Assembly (NCBI GenBank): GCA_012862575.1
Contig: BLSF01000081.1
Location: 1 to 64,000 of the forward strand
Source of the DNA: Parietichytrium sp. I65-24A
Lineage: Eukaryota > Sar > Bigyra > Thraustochytrida > Thraustochytriidae
Direction: 5' to 3'
Length of the DNA: 64,000 nt
In this document: positions 16,997 through 28,200 of the stretch, in pieces
Position numbering within the stretch: the stretch's first letter is position 1
Layout: every line of letters starts with the position of its first letter
The notes under the pieces: model-generated
What the model saw: the letters and a program-made list of their open reading frames with translations, nothing else
Databases searched by the model: none
Told to the model about the DNA's origin: nothing
Program-made: the position numbers and the translations under genes

Positions 16997-19900
16997 CTTG
17001 CCCAATCACAACTTTCTTCCACACCACGTACTTCCAATTCGGGGTCTGCTACAATGTCACCAACGCGGAAAGTTTTGCTTGATAACTGCTTTCAAGTTGA
17101 GATCAAGTGGTGCTTTGAATGAGTAGCGGCCAGCCCAGCTCGAAAGAAACACAGGAGATGGGAGGAACTCTACTATGAACTAACGCTTCAGAAAGATACT
17201 GCGCCTCTCTTTGTTGCTTCTTTTACCAACTCTTATTGAGAGACGTGGCAAATTGCTACCGATCAGATCCGCCGCCCTTCACATCTCATGTCCTCACAGA
17301 CGGACTGTTGTGTTAGTACTAGTAATAATACTAATAATACTCTGATTTGCGCAAGCCAAGCTCGCTCGTAGCACGATCGTTTTACCTGAATTCTGAATTC
17401 TGTTTTACCATGCCTTTCAAGAGTGACCATAACTTTAGGCTGTACAAGATACGGTGAAGGAAGAAAGAGGAAGGTGGTGTGGCCTCTTGTCTTCCCCTGG
17501 CAACTCCACGAGCGGAAGATATAAAAAAAAGAAAGAAAAGCGCTCAGCTCTTCGGGGTGGGGTGACGAAAGTGACGTGGATTTTATCAAAACAAGAAATA
17601 AGTTTAGATCTTTCTTCCGCCCCTCCTCACTGTTAACTTGAACTTTTCCAGTGAGAGATTTGCGGATCCACATTTTACACGCTGGCCATCGCCGGCCGTT
17701 CCGTAAGACAGGAATACTCACAGTTAGTACGTACAACTCTTAAAAGATCCAATTCCAAATTTTTCATTCACTGTCAACAACAAAACAAAAGATACGAGAA
17801 CTTGCTGCCTGAGAGTACTGGTAAAAGTACTACATGCCAGAGAAAGGGAACAGGGTGAATTGACCCCTGACCATGTTCATTCAAACAAACGCAATACTCT
17901 TCCGTGGAACTGGCTGTGAACGCTGAACTCTGAACTCTGAACTCTGTCGCACTCTTTTTTCCTTTGTGTGCCCCTGCACGAGTACTCAGATTCATCGCGA
18001 AAGACATTCATTAAAAAGAAAACAAGTCTTCTCGCTCGTCCCAAGTCAGAACAAACGCACTCTTCGGATCTCGGAGCTCTCAAAGCTGAAACGGTACCAC
18101 CAGACTACTATAATTAACGCAAAGCAATGTGAGAAAGAGTAGCGTGTGCATCCTGCCAAAGCTGCGGGTACCGATGGGGTCCTAGTGCCTAAACATTTAG
18201 CCTCCAGTAGGATCCAGTTTAAAAAGTACCGGTACCGACAGTGAGTGTTAGTGTGAGTACTACTTTTTAGGTACATGGCTAATATAGTTCAATCTGATCT
18301 GGGGTAAGCGCTGCTTATATCTTTCCATAAGTGGGTTATTTAGTGCTATTATTACTATTTCATTTCTAGATTAGGTTTCGCTGGATCCGAGGGCTAAGGA
18401 CAACAGGAAGCTATTAATAGGTGCGTTAGTATCCAGATTGAGAGCGAGTGACACGATGTCTTACGATTCAGGCTTCGGTGAGAATTCAGATGTTTCCGAT
18501 AAAGCTCAGTCCCGTGCCAACGCCGGCGCGTTTCAATCCATTCAAATCCAATCAACATCATTCAACTATGGCCTTGCAGGGCTTATCCTTATTGATTGAA
18601 AGTCATTATCCTCAGTACCCTGCTACCCTGCTCTCAAGAATTCCTTGAACAGAGCACACTACTAGTACTGTGCTGACAGTGATAGAGAGTACTGTGCTCT
18701 AGACTTGACTATAGTATCTAGCTAGTAGCTAGAGCTAAGTTTGCTCGTACAGGAGTGTGCGAATTCCCAAAGAGTTCAAGCTTGACAATCAATTTGTCCA
18801 TCGAATTCACCGATTCCAATCAATTTGCGACTGAAGAATACTGCAACTAGCGCTCATGATGGAAGAAGTCGACTTGAAAATTCTGGACTCCCCTGTTTTG
18901 CCTGTGAATTCTGAACCTGCTTTTCGCTAACCGCAAGTCTCCGAAGACTGCCCAACCGACGTAGCTCTCACAGCCTCGATCTCAAAATCTTCACCCCACC
19001 TTCCGATAGGGTTTGTTTACGCTGCACTTCGTGGCTTCACTTGCAAATTTTTACTTCTTTCAATTGAGAGAAACTCATCTCTTCTGAGAATGGTTACTCT
19101 TATCAAAACGTTCATGATCACCACGATCATCATGATGCTCTCGGTCGCACCGGTAAATTTCTTGTGCCAGACTTGCCAGTCTATCCCTTTGAAGTAGAGA
19201 GCGCCTCGCACTTTGGGTCTGGAAAAGGAGAGCACACCGCTTCAAAATCCCTTTCAGCAAGCTGCGCAGCTTCTCACATGGTTTATTTTTTACTCGCTCC
19301 TCAAACCGCACAGTTTCATGGGCAAGCTACATGCACCAGTGCCAGCTTGGCAGAAACCGGAGAAGAGTGCACGCTGTGCACTTAAAACCAAAGGAATCTC
19401 AGCTCTTCCGCAACCACGCGGCAGCGGCTAGTAGCATTAGGGAAACTCAGCTTGTGCGCTCAACGCCGAGCACTGACATGCAGGCGTTTGCCGTTCGGAG
19501 TTCAAGTTCTCGACTACAGCAAGTCGCACGCATGAACAGTCGGTGATGTCGGTGACCGACATGAAAAGTTGGAGTGAAGTTGTTGTTTTGAGACCCAAGT
19601 TGCCAATGCTCTCCCACTTTCTTGAGAGGTATCTTCTCACAGAAAGCCAAGGTCGATACATTAGCTGGTTCATAGCTTCGGAGGTCGGCGAAGTGAGTCT
19701 CCTGTGACTCCTGGGTCCTCACAGAGCATAGTAAAAACGAAAACGCCAGACAGGACGAGTGAGACCAAGTGGTCAGAAGGAGTGCATGCGGACATCGTGG
19801 ATTTGGTGGATTCACCGAAGGCCTATGGGCTTGCGAGCGTTTCAAAGACTGTGAAGTCGGACTAGTCGGTACAGCTAGAGTTCATTGAACATGCAGAAGA

Positions 19901-20221
19901 CGCAGTTCCAACGGAGGCGAACCACAGTGAGCAGCTATAACCTTAGACAGTTGGATAATTTACATAGATGAATTACTCTTAGTTCTCTGCTTGGGTATAT
20001 TTGGGTATGCTTGTGTAAGGTGAGCGGAGGCGAACGACAGAGAGCAGTTGTTATGGACACCCTGGACTCGCTTTCGGTTCTAATCAAGAGAGGGGAGAAT
20101 TAGAATAGAAGAATGGGAGGCATGACTGACTGTGAGTTCCGATTTGACGTTGTTCGAATTTCTTCTATGGATTCTGATTTGACTTCTTTCTCAGCTCGCG
20201 AAGCTTTGCTGTCTCATCGCT
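16997..20221. other. Long spacer, no supported gene
   Basis: About 3.2 kb with frequent stops in all frames. The longest minus frame (17263-17736) has no ATG start and no family resemblance. Short direct repeats of GAATTC/CTGAACTCTG type occur near 17390 and 17928, and imperfect repeats of GGCGAAC(C/G)ACAG near 19916 and 20028. No RNA gene recognised. Confidence 0.55.
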
Positions 20222-20482
20222 ATGTCGTTGATGCCCAGGGCGTCTCAAATGGTAATGAAGGGCAACATTGCACGTGGAACAGTACTTACGGGTGGCGAAG
20301 CCGCGTAATACAAAAATGCTCTGTGAAATGGGCACCGAGTTGTGGAGATTGCCGGCTTCTTCAGCGGTGAACCATTCGAGAAACCAATAATTCTCCGCTT
20401 CCCATCTTCAACGCACAAGTTCTACAACTCAATACCACCAAGAGATTGGTATCGCTGGGTCCGAATTGGCGAGGTAGTGTAA
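20222..20482 (+). pseudogene. Broken small protein, possibly DUF1330/ABM-like
   Basis: One reading frame from ATG 20222 to TAA 20482 reads like protein on both sides of two in-frame stops (TAA 20306-20308 and TGA 20324-20326): before them KGNIARGTVLTGGEAA, after them RVVEIAGFFSGEPFEKPIIL and then RFPSSTHKFYNS. The pattern of a glycine turn, E-x-x-G-F-F, then I-x-x-F-P-S and a following FYNS resembles small alpha/beta-barrel DUF1330 proteins, but the match is by eye. A pyrimidine-rich AG (CTTCTTTCTCAG near 20199) just upstream could be an old splice acceptor. Two stops argue for a pseudogene; other genes here use both TAA and TGA as terminators. Confidence 0.35.
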
Positions 20483-21543
20483 GTTGGGGATTCAGGACAA
20501 GCCTGAAAAACTTCCTCGTTGCCCTGTTCGAGGCGGCAAGCATGAGAGAAAAAGGTCCAAGGTAAAGATTTGCATTAAACACTGTCGGCTGCACTGTGAG
20601 CGAAGGGCGTCAAGCCCACACCAAGGTATGTTCGGGTTCTTGAAGGCACGATGCATTCGCCACAGAATTCCGCAGTTGATGAGTTGATCCAAACTCTTCC
20701 CATGGTCAGCTTTTTCTCCCAATCAACCTTGAGTGCGCCATATTTCCTTATAGAAGTGAAATGTCCACAGATACGTACTTTGGCGATGTGCCTCCACGGA
20801 GCGCCAGGTACAACGGCGACCTCATCCATTTCCCTTTGCAACAAATGAAACAAGATTGTCTTTAGGCAACGACAGAGTATCAGCTGGTCGACTAATAGAA
20901 CTGGAGCAGTGTCAGACAAAAGTACGGAATTCGGATTGCGATTCGGCATCCTCCACATCTTCGTGTCTTTCGTATCACAGACCGCACCTAGAGATTGGGA
21001 TGGGCATTTTGAAGACCTTCGTTGAACTCACCTCGAGGCGATGCTTCTCGATATGACCGAGAATTGTATTTGAGAACCTTGAGTGGCGTAACGAGGTTAT
21101 GCCCAAGCCGTCCCGGAAACTGTTCAAAGGCCTCCAAGCCAAAATCGATGACGCGAATGACGCCCGTCGCACGGATATCTGACCAATTTGTATGGTGTAC
21201 ATCTTGTCAGTATCCACCACAAGATCCCTGGGTCGGGATCTAGTTGTAGGGGGGATTTGACCAAAAATTGGTCTCGCGATCCCTGGCGCGCCGCATCGTT
21301 CCGTTGATCACGTTCATTCATGAGCTCATGTATTATTCGCTTTCATTCCTGGGAATCTACATGTTCTGAGCCAACTCTACCATACTACCTATCGCCAAGG
21401 ATAGTACTCAGTACCCATGCCATCCTCGAGTCTCGCGAAAGTTGAACAAAGTTGACCACATTATCGAGAGCCATCTGGGTGCGACAAGGAGAGGCAGAGT
21501 CGCTGATCTGATAAAACTTTGCTGCTTTGCGCTTAACCACAAG
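20483..21543. other. Spacer upstream of the MAPR gene
   Basis: About 1.06 kb. A minus frame (20575-20958) and shorter plus frames look partly protein-like but have no recognisable domain or supported ends. Possibly more of the decayed region that includes the pseudogene just upstream. Confidence 0.45.
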
Positions 21544-22233
21544 ATGGGCAACCAGGCTAGCGAGGTGGCCGAGGACGGCCATCAGCAAGAGGAGGACAAA
21601 AGGATCCCAGCGGCGGGCAAGCCGAGGGACATGAGCCAGTCACAACTGGAGAGGTACAACGGAGAGGGGGAGGGCACGCATGCGTATGTGGCCCTCGGCG
21701 GAGAGATCTTTGACGTTACGAACGACAAAGAGGCTCTCAAGGAAGAGTACAAGGAGTGGTTCGGCAAGAACAAAATCGATGCGAGCGAGTCGGAATTGGA
21801 GATTTTCAGGGAGAAATACCACAAGCTTGGAAACGTCATTGAGCAAAAGGTCATCTCTGAAGAGGAGCTGGCGAAAGCAACTGGAGAGAATGGTGCACCT
21901 ATCTACATTGCCGCTCGTGGACTCGTTTTCGACGTCTCCAGTGGATCTAGTTTTTATGGCCCAGGAGGGGGTTACCATCTCTTCGCTGGCCACAACGCTC
22001 AGCGAGCCCTTGCACTGATGAGTCTCAAACAAGAGGATGTCGAAAATTCAAGCCTTGAGGACCTCGAGCCCTCCAGTCTCAAGGTCTTGGACGATTGGAT
22101 ATCAAAGTACTACGAAAAGTACCCCCTCATCGGCACCCTTAAAGAGTCCAACACTTCGGCCCCTGTGGACCCCCCACAAGCCCCACCAGCTGCTGAGCAG
22201 GCGGAGGTTGCAGAACCTCCGGCCTCGGAGTGA
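21544..22233 (+). CDS. Double MAPR (cytochrome b5-like) domain protein, putatively N-myristoylated, 229 aa
   Basis: Membrane-associated progesterone receptor (MAPR) family protein; these are cytochrome b5-fold haem-binding proteins that support cytochrome P450 and sterol metabolism. Start chosen at ATG 21544 because it gives MGNQASEV, a good N-myristoylation signal (Gly2, Ser6); the frame's upstream limit (21442) is TTG. A canonical MAPR domain lies at about residues 105-195 (EELAKATGENGAPIYIAARG, LVFDVSSG, FYGPGGGYHLFAGHNAQRAL). Before it is a shorter, degenerate copy (LERYNGEGEGTHAYVALGGE then IFDVTNDKE, about 34-95). Most MAPR proteins are anchored by an N-terminal transmembrane helix; none is visible here, so the lipid anchor would replace it. 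The C-terminal tail is Pro/Ala/Glu-rich. Convergent with the next gene, 242 bp apart. Confidence 0.88.
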   Translation: MGNQASEVAEDGHQQEEDKRIPAAGKPRDMSQSQLERYNGEGEGTHAYVALGGEIFDVTNDKEALKEEYKEWFGKNKIDASESELEIFREKYHKLGNVIEQKVISEEELAKATGENGAPIYIAARGLVFDVSSGSSFYGPGGGYHLFAGHNAQRALALMSLKQEDVENSSLEDLEPSSLKVLDDWISKYYEKYPLIGTLKESNTSAPVDPPQAPPAAEQAEVAEPPASE

Positions 22234-22475
22234 GTGAATGAATGAATGACCCCCTTTCTTTCGCAGCTTCATCTGCGTGATTTCTGTTCCGTCACCCACG
22301 TCTCCAAGCTGGCTCCTGGGCACTGCTCAGAATTTATGATTTGTAGCCCGAGCTGCATCTATTCTGATCGTAACTCCCTTTTACATCTGATATTTTCTAT
22401 TACCACAGTTTAAAAAAAAATGATGTTCACACCTTTCCATCGTCTATTCCTCTGAGCAAAAGAGCTCTTCTCTTT

Positions 22476-24749
22476 TCACTCCCCGATTCCACTAGACGAC
22501 GATGACGAGTGTGACGAAGAGCCACCTTCTTCAGAAGCAGAATCATCTTCAACCTCCTCGCTTTCACTTGTGTTGTCTCTAGGTGTGCCATCGCCGCTGC
22601 TCACACTTTTACTATCGCCATCAACTTCCCGACTTGCAAGAGATGATGCATCTTCGTCTTCGTCGTCATTGTCATTGTCATCGTCATCGTCATCGTCATC
22701 TTTTTCAACCTCCTTGGGCGAATTGTCTCCGCCTCCTTCGGAATCTGAACTCTCAGAGCCAGAGCTGTTTTGACTCACAGAGTCGCTTTCTGCAACAGAA
22801 TCTGGAACACCTTCCTCTCCTGTAGTAGGTAAGGCTTCGTCTCCTCCGTTCTGAGTAAAACCTGGCGCTGCACTTACTACCAAATTGCCTTGGTTGGGTG
22901 ATACTTTGCTCAAGAGATGTGTTTCCATCTTAATATTCTCTTCGGTATTATGTGTAGGCGCCGTCAAGCCATTTGAATTTTCCTTCTGACCGTTGGTGAC
23001 TGGTCCGTCATCTTGGAGTGTTGCTGTCTCCTTGCTGTTGGATGCCTGCAATCCCTGTGACTCACCGTGAGGATTGGGAGAAGCTGGTCCTCGCGACCCA
23101 TTGCTACTGGAGCTATCTTCCCCGGTGGCAACTTTCTCATTCCCCGATCCGATCACTTGGCGCTCAAGAAAATCCTGGGCCACCTCAGGCTTTATCGCCA
23201 TAGTGCCTTGTTGGTCGCCTTCCGTTTCCTGAAAACCACCTTTGCCATGTCTCTTCTCCATTGTCTCAGCGCTAGCTTGACTTCTCATTTCCGTGTTTGG
23301 AACCTTATCACTAGTAGTTTGTCCGTCGGTGATTGCCTCTGCCCCTCGGGTGCCTTGCAGTTCTTCGGAATCTCCCTGCACTGTCTCACAAGTCGTGGGC
23401 TTTCTTCGCCGATTCTGTAGTGTGTTTAAAAAAGCAGTACCAGCAGACAAAAGCTTTCGTTGCATTCGCTTCACCAAGCCCTCGTTTGCACTTGTCGATG
23501 GCTTGGTCGCGATTGATCGATTACCAACTGCACTGGCATTTTTCCCGTCCTCATCTCCATCATCGCTATCCGACAGATTGTCAATGCCGCTCAAGTAGCT
23601 CTTTGGCTCTCCGTCCCTCTCGCGCGTCCCTCCGGCGTCAGCTGTGCTGGACTCCTCGTCAAAATAATTTGGAGACATGGCTTTACTTGGAATGCTCAGC
23701 GAATCGCTCGCAGAATCCGGAGGACTGCCACCTTCTTGGTCCAATGGCGCGAGAGCCATATCACCTGCCTTTTCATTGAACGTTGCGTCTTTCGAGCCTG
23801 CATCAAATTGGTCATCATCCTTGCTGTCCTCACTAGCTGCTTCCGCCACCCTGTTATGATCTCTCGTCCCCTTGAGATTACGCTCTTCCGGAGTTTCATC
23901 TGCGATATCACTTGAAGAATCTGTATCCGAAGAATCGGTTTCCGAATCGGAGACCAATGTAGAGGGTTTCACTACTCTTGCTGAAGAATGCATGTGTTGC
24001 GAGCTCTGGTCAACTGATGATCCGCCCTCCTCAACGTCGTCCATGGTTCCCTCGCTACTTTGGACTGTTATCTCACTATCCTCCGCCAAGGCCATGTCCC
24101 CGCCTAGGTTCCACTTTCCAGGTCCATTGTGCTTTGAAGCAACCCTTCCGATTGCGTAGATTATGCGCGCGTGCTCCACCTTGGCATCCTGCAACCGCTT
24201 GTGCGAGGCGTGAATTCTTTCCTTCACGGATTCTTCCCAGACGTGTCCTGTGGCGATCTGACGTAATTGCCTCTTGGCTTCTTCACGAGCAACTGCCTCT
24301 AGCAATAAACGGAAAAGTCGTCCGTCCGTTTTGAAAGCATGTTGAAGAGCACTATCCTTTCTGTTGCCGAGCGTTGCATGAGGGCTCGCACCAGCCTGGA
24401 TGAGCCCGTCCACGATCGCCTCGGCGTCATCGGACGCTTTTAAATTCTCCCAAGCAGCTGCTACCTTCAAAAGTATCTCAGTACAGCACTCTGAGGGCTC
24501 CGCATCCACTCCATTTCGGATGCACAGCTCGACTACGTCTTTCCGCCATGCCTTAAGCGCCATGCTTCGCCCATCGCTCAGCAGCCTCCGCTGCAAAACC
24601 CTCGCCGTCAGCAAAACCAACACGCCAAAAACCACAAATGAAAACAAATCTGGGGACCACGCACCTCTTCTCCCAAAGCCTCCGAACCCTTGCTCTCGTC
24701 TACCATCGATTCCTGGCGCATGGCGTCTTGATCGTCCAGTATACGCCAC
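22476..24749 (-). CDS. Acidic, Ser-rich membrane protein of unknown function, start unresolved
   Basis: No family recognised. The frame is open for 757 codons. Near its N-terminus is one hydrophobic segment (DLFSFVVFGVLVLLTARVLQ, about residues 34-53) followed by basic residues, then a helical region to about residue 215, then about 540 residues of low-complexity Ser/Glu/Asp/Asn-rich sequence ending in an acidic Asp/Asn/Glu block and a Ser tail. The frame begins at GTG 24749, preceded by an in-frame TGA; the first in-frame ATG is codon 63, which would remove the membrane segment. So an upstream exon or a base error is likely. A nearby out-of-frame ATG (24764) gives only 19 codons. A CTAACCTAACCTAA motif lies 95-108 bp upstream. 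Confidence 0.65.
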   Translation of the reverse strand: MAYTGRSRRHAPGIDGRREQGFGGFGRRGAWSPDLFSFVVFGVLVLLTARVLQRRLLSDGRSMALKAWRKDVVELCIRNGVDAEPSECCTEILLKVAAAWENLKASDDAEAIVDGLIQAGASPHATLGNRKDSALQHAFKTDGRLFRLLLEAVAREEAKRQLRQIATGHVWEESVKERIHASHKRLQDAKVEHARIIYAIGRVASKHNGPGKWNLGGDMALAEDSEITVQSSEGTMDDVEEGGSSVDQSSQHMHSSARVVKPSTLVSDSETDSSDTDSSSDIADETPEERNLKGTRDHNRVAEAASEDSKDDDQFDAGSKDATFNEKAGDMALAPLDQEGGSPPDSASDSLSIPSKAMSPNYFDEESSTADAGGTRERDGEPKSYLSGIDNLSDSDDGDEDGKNASAVGNRSIATKPSTSANEGLVKRMQRKLLSAGTAFLNTLQNRRRKPTTCETVQGDSEELQGTRGAEAITDGQTTSDKVPNTEMRSQASAETMEKRHGKGGFQETEGDQQGTMAIKPEVAQDFLERQVIGSGNEKVATGEDSSSSNGSRGPASPNPHGESQGLQASNSKETATLQDDGPVTNGQKENSNGLTAPTHNTEENIKMETHLLSKVSPNQGNLVVSAAPGFTQNGGDEALPTTGEEGVPDSVAESDSVSQNSSGSESSDSEGGGDNSPKEVEKDDDDDDDDNDNDDEDEDASSLASREVDGDSKSVSSGDGTPRDNTSESEEVEDDSASEEGGSSSHSSSSSSGIGE

Positions 24750-25247
24750 TTTTGTTCATCTCATGACGCAAACGCTCCCAAACGTCCGCGGGTTGCAACG
24801 AAGGCTTGCATCTCGACAACCAGTTTCGTGTGACCGTTCACGACTAACCTAACCTAAGTAATGTTAAAAAAGCAGGCGAACGTCACCAAAGGTGAGGGTA
24901 AAGCTTTGTGCCATATATACAAGTGAACAGCTGATGCATCTTGTCTTTCGTCCTGGTCTTTCTTTCTCATTTGCCCCTTGTCCTCTTCGGGCCTCTTCTT
25001 TTGGGTCAGCAAATGAGTTTTCATTCATTCATTCATTCATTTTTTTATTTATGTTTCTCTTTTTTCTTCTTCAGCAAGGAGGATGGCAAGGCTGAGAACT
25101 CTGCTGCGGTTCCGCCAATTTGGTCACATTGAAGACACTTTTCGGCAGACAATCCAAGCTCTGCAATAAAAGGGCGGAGAGAAAAGAAATTGTTGACTTT
25201 TGTATGTATGGGTTGGTATATGAAAAGAGAAGAAAAAAAAGTGTGAC
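24750..25247. other. Spacer with simple repeats
   Basis: Contains CTAACCTAACCTAA (24844-24857) and a CATT tetranucleotide run (about 25022-25041). No gene seen. The 3' flank of the SIN3 gene is AG-rich. Confidence 0.6.
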
Positions 25248-28200
25248 TCAGCTGTCGGCCATTTCCACGTCCTTGTCTGCCGCAGCAGCGTCGCTAGGAG
25301 CGTCGGCGCTGGATGGCGGCTGCTTGTCCGGCTCGGCAATGACAGCGTGAAACCAGGTGTTCGCGCCAGCGCCAACCTTCTTTGTCGGCTCACTGTCGCC
25401 ATCGCTAGCCGATGCATCAGCGTGAAATTTGATTGCCTCGTAAATTGCCTGACTTGCTCGGAGGTATACCGTTTTGTAGATGGGCAAACAAAGCAGAGTC
25501 GCGGAGCGAGATGAAACTGATGTAGGAGGCGGGCGGTTGAAAACGTCCAGGGTCATGTCCCCTACTTTGGCAAGGTCAAACTCGCTCGAGAAATCAAGTT
25601 CGATTGGGCAAGGCGCACAAATGGGTTCTGCAGCAAGATCTGCAGGTGTTTTGCCCTCCGGGAGAGCCTCCAACATCGGAATGTTATCTACCAGAGATAT
25701 ACCGAGTCGAGGAGGGACCTTCCACTTGGAAGAAAACTTCATGCGGGGCGTGACAATCTGTGGCTTTCCCTTCTCGGACTTTGCAGCTTCCTCCGAAAGC
25801 TCTTCCTGAGTCTTTAGGGTCCCAGGCAGAAACCTGAAACGATAGCAAGCCCCGTCGTTCTGCACAAGGTGCGAAGTACATGCCTTGTACAACTTGGCAA
25901 GATCAAGCGGTGCAGGAGTTTCTTTTGTGACATACTCAGAAACGAGCTTGGCAGGCTCAAGTGACTTTTCGTCCGACACGATGGACACCAACTGTTTTTG
26001 AATCGCCAGCATCAGCTTCTTGATCGTGAAAAGAAAATAGACGTCCGTTCCAATGAGGTTTCGGCACTCATCCTCAAACTTGTCCGAATCCATCGTCTCA
26101 TTAAGGAGCGAGTAAAGAAGCGACAGCAGCTGGGTGTACACCGCAGCGCCATCCTCCTGGCTCTGTGGGGGCGCGCTCTCCTTCTCCTTCTCCTCCTCCT
26201 CCACCTCCATATTCGAGTCCTCCGTGTCCGCGGCAGGTGCCCCAAGCGTGCCTTCCTGACTTCGGTCGATAAAGTGCTTGACTTGCTTTGGTTTCCGGTT
26301 CTCGATGCACAATCTCTTAGCCTGCAACATTCTTTCGTAGAGAAGGTGATACTGTCGAAGAAAGACGTAGGATGACACGGTGGAGTAAAAGTTGTGAGCC
26401 TTCGCACTTTCCGAAGCGGTGGCATTAGACTCTGCCTCCTCGTCAACCATCTTCGCCACCCTTGTGAACACCATCCGAACAGACTCCTCGTCCGAGGCGT
26501 CGCTGGCCACTTTCACTACTGAAGGAGTGAGCGAGCCGTAGCCCATTGGCAGTGTCACTGTATAGAGTCCAGCCTCGGGGTCATATGCTTTCACCTTGCC
26601 AGAACCAAAGGGCGTGGTGACTGCAGTGCCAACAGGAAACGCCTCGTCAGCCGTCGGCTTTGACTTCGACGCCCCATCACTTGGGCTAGCCTCTGAAATC
26701 GCAGGCTGCTCCAAAATGTTGAGGGCATCCAGGAGTGACTTGGCCGGCTTTAACCAGTTCTTTGGCATCATGAAGAGTGGGTGCATAAAGTAGGCGTAAA
26801 GAGCTGCAATCTTCTCTGCCTCCTTCTTCTCCCCACGATCTACTCGAAGCGCAATGAGCCCCCAGACGTCTTCATGCAAAGTCGGGTCTTCGAATACCAA
26901 CTGAAAGTGGTCGCCAGTATCATCGTTTGGAGCGACAGACGTATGCGCAACTGTGGCGGTGTCAGTTGGCGGAAAGAACGTCCCGGTCTTTGAGTTAACT
27001 GGAGAGTTCGATCCACTTGCGCTGGCGCTTGTGGAACCAGACTGTGCCTTGCGCTCCTTGATCTCTCCGACTAAAACCTTTTGCGAGAAAGAGCGCTTTT
27101 CAGCCTGCTTAAAGTAAGCGGAACGATGATCCAAGCTCTTCAGGTAATTCTTCTCCATCACCTCTTTCCATTGCTTGTTTAACTCCAAGCGGTCTTTGCA
27201 CCACTCCCTATCCTTCTCCTTCAGCCTCTTCAGGATAACAGGAATCGCGCCAGCGGGATTTCTCCGCAACAGCTCCAGGATCTCGGTTCCGTGATCTCCA
27301 TATATGCGCGCAATGGCTTTCAAGTGGGTCACAGAGAGAGTGCGTTTCTCCAAGCGGTATCTGAACTTTGCGGCAGCTCCGTGACTAAGACTGAGCCCTT
27401 CAATCTCCCGGTTCAGGGGCTCGAGAGCGCGGATGGCAGACTTGTTAGAGTCGATGATCATGTCCACTTCGTAACGGTCGTCCTCACATCCAAAAAGGGC
27501 TTCTTCATGCATGTTTCTCCGATGGTTTTTGGAGCCAGACTCTTCCGATCCCACCGGGACGCTGACCCAGGTGTCGTTCAGCACAGAGCGACACATGGCG
27601 GTCCGCTCCGAGCACGGAGCTTTGGGGTAGGCCGCAGGTAGGGCGCGATAAGAAGGCGTGCAACGCCTGCAGTTGCCAAAATCAATGTCCGTAAGAGGCA
27701 TAGAAAACCATGCGCTCTCCACTGGGTCGGACGTGGCACCACGTGACGCCAGCAACCGATCAAATTCCTCCAATAAATCAGCACGCTCACCGAAGATGCC
27801 ACTCACCAGGGCAAGCAACTCTGCGCGGGAGATGAGCTCCTGGGCGAAATAGAGGTCCAAACATTTCAAAAACTCCCCCCACAGTTCTCGGGTGCCAAGC
27901 GCGGCTTTGATCCTGCTGAAAAGGTTGCGCTCTAACTGCGGAATGCGGGTTTCGTCATGATCGGGTTCTGGCATCGGCGCAGATACGGCTCCTTTCTTGG
28001 CTTTCACAGCCTTCTTGGGACGCTGGGCTGCCCGCTGCTTTGCGGCGCGTTTGGCAAGTTCCGTCTTTGCGGACTCTCTGACTGCGTCGGGAAGAAAGTG
28101 GGTAAATTTCTCCAGAAGGTCAGGGTGGTCTTTAAACAACTCCGAAACCTGCTCCAGCACTTGCTTGATCGAGCGCTGCTCATTTTGATAGCTGTGCAAA

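Noticed and set aside
17263-17736. 157-codon minus frame in the ALDH-MAPR spacer
   Set aside because: No ATG start and no recognisable domain.
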